A DNA stretch of 64,000 nucleotides from Grimontia indica (GCF_000333895.2 NZ_ANFM02000052.1:1-64000), one strand, 5' to 3'; shown: positions 10,212 to 20,178, counted from the first letter of the stretch. Program-made: numbers and translations. Notes: generated by a model not told the origin, from the letters alone.

Positions 10212-10629
10212 AGCAAAACCTCATATTCGTGTCGAACCATCATAGTAACACTGGACTCAATGATTGCATCGACAGCGTCGTTATTTCCCCTCATTAAAGG
10301 AGATCTGTTTGTAGCTTGGTTTTAAACAATGTACGCGGGTATTGTACAGAATTTAACTGTATCAATACTTTTCGGCTGACAGATAAAACAATAGGAAACA
10401 AAGACAAACAAGCTGTCTAACGATCTGGATCACAGTTCTATGCAAATCGTTCCGCTTTGCTTTGATTGGTGATCTTTCTCATGTTTTTACCGCAACGGAG
10501 GAGTAGAATCATCCAGCATAAACCGGGTGTAAAACATCGATCACCCAGCCAAAATCTCTGATGAATGGACTCTACAGCGAAATTGTTGGCTACAGAATAA
10601 CCAATATAAATTTCATTTAGGGCCAAATC
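10212..10629. promoter_or_regulatory. Divergent fxsA-aspA regulatory region
   Basis: This 418-bp gene-free stretch contains an FNR-like site TTTAACTGTATCAA (10352-10365, 8 of 10 informative positions against TTGATNNNNATCAA). It also has a CRP-like half-site ending GATCTGGATCACA (10422-10434). aspA is a known CRP/FNR target in E. coli, so these are plausible but only partial matches. The ribosome-binding site of aspA is weak (TAGGG, about 10 bp upstream). Confidence 0.4.
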
Positions 10630-12090
10630 ATGTCTCAGACGATTGATTTCGAAAATAACCTGACCAACCCTCTTTTAGCGACCCGTATCGAAGAAGACTT
10701 GCTTGGCGAACGCCATGTGCCGTCTGATGCGTATTACGGTATTCATACCCTTCGCGCTGTTGAGAACTTCAATATCTCCCGTACCACGATTTCTGATGTA
10801 CCAGAATTTGTGCGTGGCATGGTCTTCACCAAGAAAGCCGCTGCGATGGCGAACAAAGAACTGGGTGTTATCCCAGCTGAAGTGGGCGATTACATCATCA
10901 AAGCGTGTGATGCGATTCTGGAAACCGGCAAATGCATGGATCAGTTCCCATCTGACGTTTACCAAGGTGGCGCAGGCACGTCTGTGAACATGAACGCGAA
11001 CGAAGTGATCGCGAACCTGGCACTGGAACTGATGGGTAAAGAAAAGGGTGACTACGACGTTGTTAACCCTAACGACCATGTGAACAAGAGCCAGTCGACC
11101 AATTGTGCTTACCCAACCGGTTTCCGTATTGCGGTTTACAACAGCATCCTGAAGTTGATCGAATCCATCGACTATCTGCAAAACGAATTCGACGGTAAAG
11201 CAACCGAATTCAAAGGCGTGCTGAAAATGGGCCGTACCCAGCTTCAGGACGCAGTACCTATGACAGTAGGTCAAGAATTCCACGCATTTGCCGTTCTTCT
11301 GAAAGAAGAAGTGAAGAACCTGAAATACACCGCAGAACTACTTCTTGAGGTGAATCTGGGCGCGACCGCTATCGGTACAGGCCTCAACGCTGCAGCAGGT
11401 TACCAACAACTGGCGGTTCAGCGTCTGGCAGAAGTGACGGGTCTGAACTGCACCCCTGCGGAAGACTTGATTGAAGCGACTTCTGACTGTGGCGCTTATG
11501 TGATGGTTCACGGCGCACTGAAGCGTCTGGCGGTGAAACTCTCGAAGATCTGTAATGACCTGCGTTTGCTGTCTTCTGGTCCTCGCGCTGGCTTCAACGA
11601 AATCAACCTGCCGGAAATGCAGGCGGGTTCTTCTATCATGCCAGCGAAAGTAAACCCGGTGATCCCAGAAGTGGTTAATCAAGTGTGCTTTAAGGTGATC
11701 GGTAACGACACCACGGTGACCTTCGCGGCAGAAGCCGGTCAACTGCAGCTGAACGTGATGGAGCCAGTAATTGGTCAAGCGCTGTTCGAGTCTATCGAAA
11801 TCCTGTCTAACGCCTGTGTGAATCTGGGCGAGAAGTGCATCAACGGCATCACAGTCAACAAAGAAATCTGTGAAGCCTTCGTTTACAACTCCATCGGTAT
11901 CGTCACTTACCTGAACCCGTTCATTGGTCACCACGAAGGTGACATCGTCGGTAAGATTTGTGCCGAAACCGGTAAGAGCGTCCGTGAAGTGGTCTTGGAA
12001 AGAGGATTGCTGACGGAAGAGCAACTCGATGATATCTTCTCCGTCGAAAACTTGATGCATCCGCAATATAAAGCGAAGCGCTATAACTAA
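10630..12090 (+). CDS. aspA: Aspartate ammonia-lyase (aspartase)
   Basis: Catalyses L-aspartate to fumarate plus ammonia, feeding anaerobic fumarate respiration. The 486-residue protein belongs to the fumarase/aspartase superfamily. The signature [11 protein letters not shown], carrying the catalytic Ser loop, is at about residue 337. The N-terminus [19 protein letters not shown] matches AspA. It is followed by dcuA as in E. coli, where AspA makes the fumarate and DcuA exchanges it with aspartate or succinate. A strong terminator separates the two, so dcuA may have its own promoter. Confidence 0.96.
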   Translation: MSQTIDFENNLTNPLLATRIEEDLLGERHVPSDAYYGIHTLRAVENFNISRTTISDVPEFVRGMVFTKKAAAMANKELGVIPAEVGDYIIKACDAILETGKCMDQFPSDVYQGGAGTSVNMNANEVIANLALELMGKEKGDYDVVNPNDHVNKSQSTNCAYPTGFRIAVYNSILKLIESIDYLQNEFDGKATEFKGVLKMGRTQLQDAVPMTVGQEFHAFAVLLKEEVKNLKYTAELLLEVNLGATAIGTGLNAAAGYQQLAVQRLAEVTGLNCTPAEDLIEATSDCGAYVMVHGALKRLAVKLSKICNDLRLLSSGPRAGFNEINLPEMQAGSSIMPAKVNPVIPEVVNQVCFKVIGNDTTVTFAAEAGQLQLNVMEPVIGQALFESIEILSNACVNLGEKCINGITVNKEICEAFVYNSIGIVTYLNPFIGHHEGDIVGKICAETGKSVREVVLERGLLTEEQLDDIFSVENLMHPQYKAKRYN

Positions 12091-12103
12091 GCGTTGAAAG
12101 AAT

Positions 12104-12130
12104 GGGTACTCACGATGAGTACCCTTTTTT
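12104..12130 (+). terminator. Terminator after aspA
   Basis: A 9-bp stem GGGTACTCA/TGAGTACCC (12104-12112 and 12116-12124, loop CGA) is followed by TTTTTT. Confidence 0.88.
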
Positions 12131-12206
12131 AGTTTTCTGCCCAGCTGTTTTGAACATCTGGGCTTTAAAGCCCAAACGTAGGTACTTTTTTACATTCACT
12201 GCGCCC

Positions 12207-12224
12207 TAAAAACCCTAGTTTTTA
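12207..12224. promoter_or_regulatory. Inverted repeat upstream of dcuA
   Basis: TAAAAAC-CCTA-GTTTTTA is a perfect 7-bp inverted repeat about 80 bp before the dcuA start codon and after the aspA terminator. It could be an operator, but the regulator is not identifiable. Confidence 0.35.
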
Positions 12225-12302
12225 CAAGGCAATGAACACCTTAAGACAGTGACTCCGTTTGGTTTTTATTTTTTGTATTAATAATCTGAACAGGAGTTAC
12301 CC

Positions 12303-13610
12303 ATGGTAGCAGTGGAGTTGTTCGTCGTTCTTGCGTTCATCTATCTGGGCGCACGGATTGGCGGTATTGGTATCGGCTTGGCCGGTGGCGCGGGTGTTGT
12401 TGCTCTGTCCTTATTCTTGGGAATGCCAACCTCGCAAAGCTATATCCCTATCGACGTTATCTTGATCATCATGTCTGTGATCACCGCAATTGCAGCAATG
12501 CAGGTTGCTGGCGGTATGGACTGGTTGGTTGAGAAAGCCGAAGATTTTCTTCGTAAGAATCCTAAACAAATTACCTTCTACGCACCGATCGTCACTTATC
12601 TGATGACGCTGATGGCAGGTACTGGCCACACTGCGTTCTCCACCCTTCCGGTGATTGCAGAAGTGGCGAAAGAGCAAGGCATCCGTCCATCACGCCCACT
12701 TTCTATCGCGGTTGTTGCGTCTCAAATCGCGATCACAGCGTCTCCAATCTCTGCGGCTGTGGTGTTCTTCTCTGGCATTCTTGAGCCGCTGGGTATCGGT
12801 TACCTGACTCTGCTGGCTATCTGTATTCCAACCACATTCATCGCTTGTATGGCAGGCGCATTTGTGGCGAATTTCCTGGGTTGTGAACTGAAAGATGATC
12901 CGGTTTACCAGGAGCGTCTGGAAAAGGGTCTGATCAAACTGCAGGGCACCACCAAGCGTGAGATCGCACCTACTGCGAAAAAAGCAACGTACATCTTCCT
13001 GGGTGCCATCGTGCTGGTGGTGGCTTACGCCGCAGCGATTTCAGGCTCAATCGGCCTGATCGAAAACCCAACGCTGGGTCGTAACGAAGCCATCATGACC
13101 TTCATGCTGGCGGCGGCGGCGCTGATTGTTGCAACTACCAAAATCGACGCATCGAAAATCCCATCTGCACCGACTTTCCGCTCAGGTATGACAGCGTGTG
13201 TGTGTGTACTGGGTGTGGCTTGGTTAGGTTCAACCTTTGTGAACGCCCATGTTGAAGGCATTAAAGAAGTCGCGGGCACCTTGCTGTCTGACTACCCATG
13301 GATGCTGGCTATGGTGCTGTTCTTTGCTTCGATGCTGCTCTACTCACAAGGTGCGACCACGGTTGCCCTGATGCCTGCAGCATTGGCGATTGGCGTTGCC
13401 CCTCTGACAGCGATTGCTTCGTTTGCGGCAGTGAGTGCACTGTTCGTTCTGCCAACTTACCCAACACTGTTGGCCGCGGTTGAAATGGACGATACAGGTT
13501 CAACCCGTATCGGTAATCTGGTCTTCAACCACCCGTTCTTCATTCCAGGCGTGGTCACCATCGCCACTGCTGTTGTTCTGGGCTTTGTGGTAGGCGGCAT
13601 TGTGCTGTAA
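12303..13610 (+). CDS. dcuA: Anaerobic C4-dicarboxylate transporter DcuA
   Basis: An inner-membrane antiporter for aspartate, fumarate, malate and succinate. The 435-residue, highly hydrophobic protein has DcuA/DcuB family motifs such as MQVAGGMDWLVEKAE, RKNPKQITFYAPIVTYLMTL and AEVAKEQGIRPSRPLS. It is closer to DcuA than DcuB by the N-terminal sequence and by its position after aspA. AGGAG lies 6 bp before the ATG. In E. coli, cutA follows dcuA; here cutA is absent and dsbD comes next. Confidence 0.92.
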   Translation: MVAVELFVVLAFIYLGARIGGIGIGLAGGAGVVALSLFLGMPTSQSYIPIDVILIIMSVITAIAAMQVAGGMDWLVEKAEDFLRKNPKQITFYAPIVTYLMTLMAGTGHTAFSTLPVIAEVAKEQGIRPSRPLSIAVVASQIAITASPISAAVVFFSGILEPLGIGYLTLLAICIPTTFIACMAGAFVANFLGCELKDDPVYQERLEKGLIKLQGTTKREIAPTAKKATYIFLGAIVLVVAYAAAISGSIGLIENPTLGRNEAIMTFMLAAAALIVATTKIDASKIPSAPTFRSGMTACVCVLGVAWLGSTFVNAHVEGIKEVAGTLLSDYPWMLAMVLFFASMLLYSQGATTVALMPAALAIGVAPLTAIASFAAVSALFVLPTYPTLLAAVEMDDTGSTRIGNLVFNHPFFIPGVVTIATAVVLGFVVGGIVL

Positions 13611-13628
13611 CCCAAAACAAAGGCGATG

Positions 13629-13654
13629 AAAAAGGACGCTTTGGCGTCCTTTTT
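13629..13654 (+). terminator. Terminator after dcuA
   Basis: GGACGC (13634-13639) pairs with GCGTCC (13644-13649) around loop TTTG, flanked by A5 and T5. Confidence 0.85.
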
Positions 13655-13738
13655 CATTATGCGATCTTCGTTGGAAACGAATTCGGGCTTTCCCGGTCTC
13701 AGTGATATAGTTCATTCAATTTTTAAGAAACCGTTTTG

Positions 13739-15553
13739 ATGAAGGCTATGTCCAAAATAGGCTCACGACTTTTTGCGATTTTTGCGCTGGCGCTGATAAG
13801 TGCCCTTCCCGCCAAGGCGGAATTTACCCTTTTCAATTCTCCGACACCGGCGGCGGGCAATGCGCCTGCGTTCGTTCCGGTAGATCAGGCATTTACTTTC
13901 AACTTTACCCAGCAAGGCGATCGGGTATATCTCGATTGGCAGGTTCTGCCTGGTTACTACCTCTATCAGGACAAAATAGAAGTCGTTCCCAGTGAAGACG
14001 CCAGAATTGGCGCGCTGGATATGCGTCAGGGACAGCCTTACGAAGACGAGTTCTTCGGCGAGGTCTCGATTTACAAAGAGCCGCTGACAGTATCAGTACC
14101 TTTGCTTGAAGCGACGGATAACTCGCTGCTGAAAGTGACCTACCAAGGCTGTGCAGAAGCGGGATTCTGTTACCCGCCAGAAACTGTCACCGTCCCATTA
14201 ATCGCAGTAGCCGCTGGCAGTGAAGCGCCACCAGCACCTGTTGTCAGCGCACCAGTTGAACCCGCAAAACCAGCCACCTCTGGCTCAAGTTCGTCTTCCA
14301 CAGAAGTGAGCAGCCTCGCCGATAACTGGTGGCAGCCTTTGCTGTTTTTAGGCTTGGGCATTGGTTTGGCGTTTACACCATGTGTGCTGCCGATGTACCC
14401 GATTTTGACCGGTATCGTATTGGGTGGCGGTAAGAAAACTCATGGGCAGACCTTCCGTCTTTCCATGCTCTATGTACAGGGTATGGCGCTGACTTACACC
14501 CTGCTAGGACTGGTTGTCGCTTCGGCTGGCTTACAGTTTCAGGCGGCTTTCCAACACCCTTATGTGTTGATTGGCTTGAGTGCGCTCTTTGTGCTGCTGG
14601 CACTGTCGATGTTTGGCGTGTTTAACCTGCAACTTCCGGCCAGTCTTCAAACCAAGCTAAGCGAAATCAGCAACCAGCAAAAAGGCGGAAGCAACCTTGG
14701 TGTGTTCACCATGGGCGCGATCTCCGGGTTGATTTGCTCGCCATGTACCACTGCGCCACTGTCCGGAGCACTTTTGTATGTCGCTCAAAGCGGTGATCTT
14801 CTGACAGGTGCAGTTACACTCTACGCACTGGCATTGGGTATGGGCATTCCACTTATCATCGCGGCGATGTTTGGAAACAAACTGCTGCCAAAAGCTGGCG
14901 GCTGGATGGACAGAGTCAAAGTCTTCTTCGGTCTGGTGCTCTTGGCAGCGCCTATCTTCCTGCTGGAGCGTCTGCTGCCAGAAAGCGTCAGCGTGTGGCT
15001 GTGGGCAGCATGGATGTTGATATCACTCGGCTGGTTGTATCACATCAGCCGTACACTCCAGCCAGGCAAGCTCGCCAGTGCACTCGGAATTATCGCGATC
15101 CTCGGCCTGAGTGGGGGCGCAGCTTACACCTATAACGCCGTATTTACGCCTGCTGCGAAAGCCGAAGTGCCATCGGTCGGGTTCATTAAGATTGCCAATA
15201 TCGACGATCTAAACCGAGAACTCGCGGCAGCCAAATCCGCAGGCAAGCCTGTGATGCTGGATTTCTACGCCGACTGGTGCGTGGCGTGTAAGGAGTTTGA
15301 GAAGTACACCTTCCACGATGCGAACGTGGCACCGGAGCTTAAAAACTTCGTTTTGCTGCAGGCTGATGTGACGGCCAACCGCCCGCAAGACATCAAAATG
15401 CTGACTTCCCTTAACGTGCTGGGCTTACCCACTATCGATTTTTGGGATGCCAACGGGAATCCACTTCCTGATGCGCGTTTGACCGGATTTATGGAAGCTA
15501 AACCCTTCCTTTCCCATCTTGAGCAAAATCAGTTGATTAACAAACAAGGCTGA
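13739..15553 (+). CDS. dsbD: Thiol:disulfide interchange protein DsbD
   Basis: Passes electrons from cytoplasmic thioredoxin across the inner membrane to DsbC/DsbG and CcmG. The 604-residue protein starts with a signal peptide (about 25 residues, cleavage after AKA). It then has a periplasmic alpha domain with redox pair CAEAGFC (about residues 138 and 144). The eight-helix beta domain has cysteines in FTPCVLP (about 214) and CSPC (about 333-336). The C-terminal thioredoxin-like gamma domain has CVAC (about 513-516). All six redox cysteines are present. Start: a TTG lies directly before the chosen ATG, and neither has a strong SD. Synteny with dcuA matches E. coli minus cutA. Confidence 0.95.
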   Translation: MKAMSKIGSRLFAIFALALISALPAKAEFTLFNSPTPAAGNAPAFVPVDQAFTFNFTQQGDRVYLDWQVLPGYYLYQDKIEVVPSEDARIGALDMRQGQPYEDEFFGEVSIYKEPLTVSVPLLEATDNSLLKVTYQGCAEAGFCYPPETVTVPLIAVAAGSEAPPAPVVSAPVEPAKPATSGSSSSSTEVSSLADNWWQPLLFLGLGIGLAFTPCVLPMYPILTGIVLGGGKKTHGQTFRLSMLYVQGMALTYTLLGLVVASAGLQFQAAFQHPYVLIGLSALFVLLALSMFGVFNLQLPASLQTKLSEISNQQKGGSNLGVFTMGAISGLICSPCTTAPLSGALLYVAQSGDLLTGAVTLYALALGMGIPLIIAAMFGNKLLPKAGGWMDRVKVFFGLVLLAAPIFLLERLLPESVSVWLWAAWMLISLGWLYHISRTLQPGKLASALGIIAILGLSGGAAYTYNAVFTPAAKAEVPSVGFIKIANIDDLNRELAAAKSAGKPVMLDFYADWCVACKEFEKYTFHDANVAPELKNFVLLQADVTANRPQDIKMLTSLNVLGLPTIDFWDANGNPLPDARLTGFMEAKPFLSHLEQNQLINKQG

Positions 15554-15688
15554 TTGCACACAAACTTGATCGCCTCGACATTGCCCACAAATGACGGGGG
15601 ATCAAGCTCTTACTTCCCACCTATGCAAATTGATCAATCCCTACCCCGGTGTTAGCGTTTTTGTTAAAGAGGTATTAACGAAATCGCC

Positions 15689-16327
15689 ATGGACGCTCAA
15701 TACACCATTGTCATCGCTGACGACCACCCTTTGTTTCGCAATGCACTGTTTCAATCTGTGCATATGGCGATCAGTGGTGCCAATTTGCTGGAAGCAGACT
15801 CGCTAGACAGTCTGACTGCCCTGCTTGAAAAAGAACCCGACATTGATTTGCTGCTGCTGGATCTGAAAATGCCCGGCGCTAATGGCATGTCCGGTCTTAT
15901 CCACCTTCGTGTCCAATACCCAGAGCTCCCCATCGTAGTGATTTCAGCCAGTGAAGAGGCCAGTGTGGTCCGTCAGGTGAAAGCCAATGGCGCGATTGGT
16001 TTTATTCCGAAATCCAGCGACATGCGCGAGCTGATTAACAGCCTCAACCACGTGCTTGAGGGTGAAACCTGTTTCCCTGCCGGGATTGATTTCAGTGATG
16101 ACAGCGATGAAGAGTCACTGATGGATAAAATCTCTTCTCTCACGCCGCAGCAATACAAAGTACTCAACATGCTCAATGATGGCCTGCTGAACAAGCAGAT
16201 TGCCTATGAACTAGATGTGTCTGAAGCAACGATTAAGGCTCATATGACAGCCATTTTCCGCAAACTTGGGGTGAAAAACCGCACTCAAGCGGTCATTCTC
16301 TTGCAGCAAATGGACCAAGACGCTTAA
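15689..16327 (+). CDS. crbR: LuxR/NarL-type response regulator, CrbR-like
   Basis: A 212-residue response regulator. The receiver domain has acidic residues D11/D12, phospho-acceptor Asp at about 58 (LLLLDLKMPG) and a conserved Lys near 107 (IPKSS). A linker leads to a NarL/FixJ helix-turn-helix (LTPQQYKVLNML, LNKQIAYELDVSEATIKAH, KLGVKNRTQAVI). The nearby symporter-kinase gene and acs recreate the Vibrio acetate-switch locus, where CrbS phosphorylates CrbR to activate acs. I therefore assign CrbR by context and family. A weak ribosome-binding site precedes the ATG. Another NarL-type regulator cannot be fully excluded. Confidence 0.82.
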   Translation: MDAQYTIVIADDHPLFRNALFQSVHMAISGANLLEADSLDSLTALLEKEPDIDLLLLDLKMPGANGMSGLIHLRVQYPELPIVVISASEEASVVRQVKANGAIGFIPKSSDMRELINSLNHVLEGETCFPAGIDFSDDSDEESLMDKISSLTPQQYKVLNMLNDGLLNKQIAYELDVSEATIKAHMTAIFRKLGVKNRTQAVILLQQMDQDA

Positions 16328-16465
16328 CGTCTCCCCGCACACTAAATCGAAGATTTTCTCAATCCCCTTCAGGCGCCGTTCAGTCAACTCGTGTACAATC
16401 ACGCCTCATGGCTCGTCGTCCTGACGAGCCCTAATTGACCTTCTCTTGGTTCCAAGGAGGCCAAC

Positions 16466-17098
16466 ATGTTAAGCGCACTTATCACCCAATTTGTTGTTCT
16501 CTGGGCTGTTATCGATCCTATTGGCTCAGTCCCTGTTTATCTCTCACAAACCAGCCATATGACTGAAAAGCAACGGCGAATCGTGGCTTTGAAAGCCGTT
16601 GGTATTGCAACGCTGATACTACTGTTCTTTCTGATTGCCGGGCAGTTTTTACTGGAAGCCATGCAAATCCCTTTACCTGCCTTTCAGGCAGCAGGTGGGC
16701 TTGTATTACTACTGTTTGCCTTGAGCATGATTTTTGGTGAAAGCAAACCCGATCAGGAAACCAAACTATGCAGTCACTCACTCTCACATTCTGATCTGGC
16801 CGAAGCGGCGGTATATCCTTTGGCGGTGCCTTCTATCGCCTCACCAGGTGCCATGATGGCGATTGTCATGTTGACCGACAATCATCGTTTCGCCGTAATG
16901 GAACAAGTTGTCACCGCAGGCATTATGCTACTGGTATTAATCGTCACTTTATTACTGCTTTTCAGCGCTGGATTTATCCATCGAATCATCGGCCGCGTGG
17001 GCGCTTCGATCATAAGCCGCGTTATGGGTCTCATCCTTGCAGCCGTTGCAACAAGTAATTTGCTACAAGGCATACTCGACTTTTACACCTTAGCCTAA
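16466..17098 (+). CDS. MarC family integral membrane protein
   Basis: A 210-residue membrane protein with about six hydrophobic helices. The N-terminal motif VVLWAVIDPIGSVPVYLS and the central YPLAVPSIASPGAM are hallmarks of the MarC/YhgN (NAAT) family. The function of this family is not established; E. coli MarC was once wrongly linked to antibiotic resistance. A strong SD (AAGGAGG) precedes the ATG. The gene lies alone between crbR and the symporter operon, with a hairpin about 70 bp downstream. Confidence 0.9.
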   Translation: MLSALITQFVVLWAVIDPIGSVPVYLSQTSHMTEKQRRIVALKAVGIATLILLFFLIAGQFLLEAMQIPLPAFQAAGGLVLLLFALSMIFGESKPDQETKLCSHSLSHSDLAEAAVYPLAVPSIASPGAMMAIVMLTDNHRFAVMEQVVTAGIMLLVLIVTLLLLFSAGFIHRIIGRVGASIISRVMGLILAAVATSNLLQGILDFYTLA

Positions 17099-17104
17099 AG
17101 CCTA

Positions 17105-17119
17105 TTAGACCTTGGTCTA
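17105..17119. promoter_or_regulatory. TAGACC-TT-GGTCTA palindrome, candidate CrbR site
   Basis: A perfect 6-2-6 inverted repeat (17106-17119) lies 170 bp before the symporter small-subunit gene. A related sequence TTAGACC-N5-CTA lies upstream of acs (27663-27677). NarL-type regulators bind such dyads, so a shared CrbR site is a reasonable inference. Confidence 0.45.
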
Positions 17120-17165
17120 GCTTAACATTTCATTAACACGATATTTCCTTGTCTCAAATCACAGA

Positions 17166-17187
17166 AACCCCCTGATAGCAGGGGGTT
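17166..17187 (+). terminator. Hairpin after marC, possible terminator
   Basis: AACCCCCTG (17166-17174) and CAGGGGGTT (17179-17187) form a 9-bp stem with loop ATAG. The following T tract is weak, so termination is uncertain. Confidence 0.5.
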
Positions 17188-17289
17188 AGCCTCATTTCTC
17201 AGTCGACTAAAGTTGCAGTGTCTCCTTGTACCTTGGCTGCTATTGTCGAATCGTAACAATCCGTTAACTCGTCACTTAAGGAGATGGTG

Positions 17290-17562
17290 ATGTCTGAGGA
17301 ACAGAAACAAGATAACGCCAAAGCCTATTGGCAAAAGAACGTCAGGCTGATGATTTATTTGCTTGCCGTTTGGTTCGTGGTGTCGTTTGGATGCGGCATC
17401 CTGTTTGTTGATCAACTCAATGAAATTCGTATCGGCGGCTATAAGCTGGGCTTCTGGTTCGCACAACAGGGGTCAATTTATACCTTCTTGGCCATCATTT
17501 TTATTTACGCCTTTCAGATGCGCAAACTCGATAAAGAGTTTGGCGTAGATGATGACGAGTAA
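17290..17562 (+). CDS. DUF4212 sodium/solute symporter small subunit
   Basis: A 90-residue membrane protein with two hydrophobic helices and the family pattern AYWQKNVRLMIYLLAVWFVVS followed by a helix near residues 55-80. DUF4212 proteins are the small partners of VC_2705-type sodium/solute symporters. The in-frame ATG at 17284 is too close to the SD AAGGAG (17278-17283), which is 6 bp from the chosen ATG. The symporter gene starts 12 bp downstream, so the two are co-translated. Given the surrounding acetate genes, the transported solute may be acetate or another short carboxylate; this is inferred. Confidence 0.85.
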   Translation: MSEEQKQDNAKAYWQKNVRLMIYLLAVWFVVSFGCGILFVDQLNEIRIGGYKLGFWFAQQGSIYTFLAIIFIYAFQMRKLDKEFGVDDDE

Positions 17563-17574
17563 GGAGCAGTAGTC

Positions 17575-19302
17575 ATGGATTTGAAAACCGTTACTTACCT
17601 TGTCGTAGGTTTCACATTCGTTCTCTATATCGGGATCGCAATCTGGGCCCGCGCAGGTTCTACCAAAGAGTTCTATGTTGCTGGCGGTGGTGTAAACCCT
17701 GTTGCAAACGGTATGGCAACGGCAGCGGACTGGATGTCTGCAGCTTCGTTTATTTCAATGGCAGGTCTGATTGGCTTTATGGGATACGGCGGTTCTGTAT
17801 TCCTGATGGGCTGGACAGGCGGCTACGTACTTCTGGCACTGCTGCTTGCGCCTTACCTGCGTAAGTTCGGTAAGTTCACTGTTCCAGAGTTCATCGGTGA
17901 GCGTTTCTATTCGAACACAGCACGTGTGGTAGCCGTAATCTGTCTGATCATCGCATCGGTGACTTACGTTATCGGTCAGATGAAAGGTGTGGGCGTGGCA
18001 TTTGGTCGCTTCCTGGAAGTTGACTACGCAACAGGCCTTTACATCGGTATGGCTATCGTATTCATGTACGCCGTACTTGGCGGCATGAAAGGTATCACCT
18101 ACACCCAGATTGCTCAGTACTGTGTCCTGATCCTGGCATACACCATTCCAGCTATCTTTATCTCGCTGCAACTGACTGGCCACCCTCTGCCACAAATTGG
18201 TTTGGGTAGTACCATGTCCGGTACGGATACCTATTTGCTCGACCGGCTCGATCAGGTGGTCTCTGAACTTGGGTTCAGTGAATACACCACATCAGTCCGC
18301 GGTGACACCCTTAACATGTTCGTTTACACCATGTCACTGATGATCGGTACTGCAGGTCTACCACACGTCATCATTCGTTTCTTCACAGTACCAAAAGTAC
18401 GTGATGCGCGTATCTCTGCAGGTTGGGCACTGTTCTTCATCGCGATTCTGTACACCACTGCACCAGCAGTTGCAGCAATGGCGCGTCTGAACTTGATGGA
18501 CACCGTTAACCCTGCACCAGGCCAGCACCTTGCTTATGACGAGCGTCCTGACTGGTTCAAGAACTGGGAAAAAACGGGTCTGCTTGGCTTTGATGACAAG
18601 AACAACGACGGCAAGATCAACTACACCTCTGATAAGTCTACGAACGAGCTGAAAGTTGACCGTGACATCATGGTTCTGGCGAACCCTGAAATCGCGAAAC
18701 TCCCTAACTGGGTTATCGCGCTGGTTGCAGCGGGTGGTCTGGCAGCGGCACTGTCAACAGCAGCAGGTCTGCTTCTGGCTATCTCGTCGGCGGTATCGCA
18801 TGACTTGTTGAAAGGGGTCTTCAGGCCTGATATTTCAGAGAAAAATGAGCTCATGGCGAGCCGGATTGCGATGGCGGTAGCGATTGCCTTCGCGGGTTAT
18901 CTGGGTCTCCATCCACCGGGCTTCGCAGCCGGTACGGTCGCCCTCGCCTTTGGCTTGGCCGCCTCGTCAATCTTCCCTGCACTGATGATGGGTATCTTCT
19001 CCAAGTCCATCAACAAGGAAGGTGCGATTGCCGGTATGATCGCAGGTATCAGTGTGACACTGTTCTACGTATTCCAGCACAAAGGCATCCTGTTCATCGC
19101 GGACTGGAAATACCTGGAAAGCTGGGGCAGTAACTGGTTCCTGGGCATTGAGCCAAATGCATTCGGTGCTATTGGTGCGCTCGTGAACTTCACAGTAGCT
19201 ATCGCGGTTTCCCGCGTTACCGCAGAAACCCCACAACACGTTAAAGATCTGGTTGAGCACGTTCGTATCCCTGGCGGTGCGGGTGAAGCGCAAGACCACT
19301 AA
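17575..19302 (+). CDS. Sodium/solute symporter, VC_2705-type large subunit
   Basis: A 575-residue SSS-family transporter with about thirteen membrane helices. It is related to ActP/PutP; the N-terminal region AGSTKEFYVAGGGVNPVANGMATAADWMSAASFISMAG (in part) is characteristic. A hydrophilic insert around residues 315-365 (DDKNNDGKINYTSDKSTNELK) separates helices and contains an EF-hand-like DKNNDGK. GGAG precedes the ATG. It is paired with the DUF4212 small subunit and placed in the CrbSR acetate region, so acetate uptake is likely but not demonstrated. A strong terminator follows. Confidence 0.88.
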   Translation: MDLKTVTYLVVGFTFVLYIGIAIWARAGSTKEFYVAGGGVNPVANGMATAADWMSAASFISMAGLIGFMGYGGSVFLMGWTGGYVLLALLLAPYLRKFGKFTVPEFIGERFYSNTARVVAVICLIIASVTYVIGQMKGVGVAFGRFLEVDYATGLYIGMAIVFMYAVLGGMKGITYTQIAQYCVLILAYTIPAIFISLQLTGHPLPQIGLGSTMSGTDTYLLDRLDQVVSELGFSEYTTSVRGDTLNMFVYTMSLMIGTAGLPHVIIRFFTVPKVRDARISAGWALFFIAILYTTAPAVAAMARLNLMDTVNPAPGQHLAYDERPDWFKNWEKTGLLGFDDKNNDGKINYTSDKSTNELKVDRDIMVLANPEIAKLPNWVIALVAAGGLAAALSTAAGLLLAISSAVSHDLLKGVFRPDISEKNELMASRIAMAVAIAFAGYLGLHPPGFAAGTVALAFGLAASSIFPALMMGIFSKSINKEGAIAGMIAGISVTLFYVFQHKGILFIADWKYLESWGSNWFLGIEPNAFGAIGALVNFTVAIAVSRVTAETPQHVKDLVEHVRIPGGAGEAQDH

Positions 19303-19345
19303 TCAATAACGCTGAGCACTTAGATAAGAGCGTCACGTTAACGCT

Positions 19346-19372
19346 AAAAAGCCCCGCTCAGGGGCTTTTTTT
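19346..19372 (+). terminator. Terminator after symporter operon
   Basis: AGCCCC/GGGGCT stem (19350-19355 with 19361-19366, loop GCTCA) flanked by A5 and T7. Confidence 0.9.
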
Positions 19373-19440
19373 ATCCTCGAGGGACTACCGCACTATGGTA
19401 TGTTACCCCTTAGCCCAAGGACGAAAGCGAACTCTTTATC

Positions 19441-19932
19441 ATGTTAAAAAACAAACACGTAATTGCCGCCATGCTCGTGGCCCCAATTCTGGCCTTGATA
19501 GCCTATTTTGGCGTGGACTTAGCAGTCAGTGAGAAACCCCACGCAGCCAAAGAAGGGGAAACCTACAAACTCGCTGCCGACTCAAACTGTCGATACACCA
19601 GTGGTATTTGCTCGCTTGAAAATGGCGACTTCAAACTCAAGCTGCGTTCAGAAAGTCTGTCTGACAGTGAAGTGGTGTTAAAGCTGACGTCAGAATACCC
19701 ATTGGAAGGGGCAAAAATCAGTCTTATCCAGAAAGAAGGCGACCGTTCAAATCCGGTCGATATGGATGTTAACGGTGCAAACACAAAAGAATGGTGGGTT
19801 GATCTGCCAGCACCGAACTCAGAAGACAGTGAAATCCATCTGGTCGTGAAATCAGACGGTACGCTGTATTACGGTGAAACGACGGCAGTTTTCGTCGAGT
19901 ACAAAACACTGTTGAACGAGGAGCAGCAATAA
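19441..19932 (+). CDS. Hypothetical membrane-anchored periplasmic protein
   Basis: A 163-residue protein of unknown function. Residues about 8-30 form a single hydrophobic helix (signal anchor or uncleaved signal). The rest is hydrophilic and probably periplasmic, with a beta-rich look (SEVVLKLTSEYPL, EWWVDLPAP, EIHLVVKSDGTLYYGET). Two cysteines (CRYTSGIC) lie near residues 50-57 and may form a disulfide. It sits between the symporter terminator and the convergent crbS operon. The ribosome-binding site is weak. I cannot assign a family; its place in the acetate region suggests at most a loose link. Confidence 0.7.
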   Translation: MLKNKHVIAAMLVAPILALIAYFGVDLAVSEKPHAAKEGETYKLAADSNCRYTSGICSLENGDFKLKLRSESLSDSEVVLKLTSEYPLEGAKISLIQKEGDRSNPVDMDVNGANTKEWWVDLPAPNSEDSEIHLVVKSDGTLYYGETTAVFVEYKTLLNEEQQ

Positions 19933-19959
19933 GCCGCTCCTAGGTTTCCAGCAGTCATT

Positions 19960-20178
19960 TTACTGAGTGACGAGGTAGAGTTTGGTGGCGGTTAGAATTT
20001 CCGCCACTCTCGCTTCGTGTTCTTGCTCTGACAGCCAAAAAGTCACATCCACCCAGCCATCTGTGCCCATCTGATCAATTTCAACCAGTTGGATTTCTCC
20101 AGTCACTGGATCCCAGGTCCCTTCGACCCGTACCAAGCCCACATCGGTATCTAATCGGGGAATCGTAAACGCTTCCAT
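19960..20178 (-). CDS. Small acidic protein coupled to crbS
   Basis: A 72-residue protein with no recognised family. It is acidic, has no membrane helix and contains one clear Asp/Glu-rich central stretch. Its ATG begins one base after the crbS TGA (TGA-T-ATG), so it is almost certainly translated by coupling to crbS and made with it. There is no independent promoter. The position implies a partner, modulator or degradation factor for the CrbS kinase, but sequence alone gives no function. Confidence 0.65.
   Translation of the reverse strand: MEAFTIPRLDTDVGLVRVEGTWDPVTGEIQLVEIDQMGTDGWVDVTFWLSEQEHEARVAEILTATKLYLVTQ

Noticed and set aside
10461-10476. TTGAT...GATC as an FNR site before aspA
   Set aside because: Half-site spacing and second half do not fit TTGAT-N4-ATCAA.
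13736-13738. TTG as dsbD start
   Set aside because: An ATG follows directly and neither has a better SD; ATG is the simpler choice.
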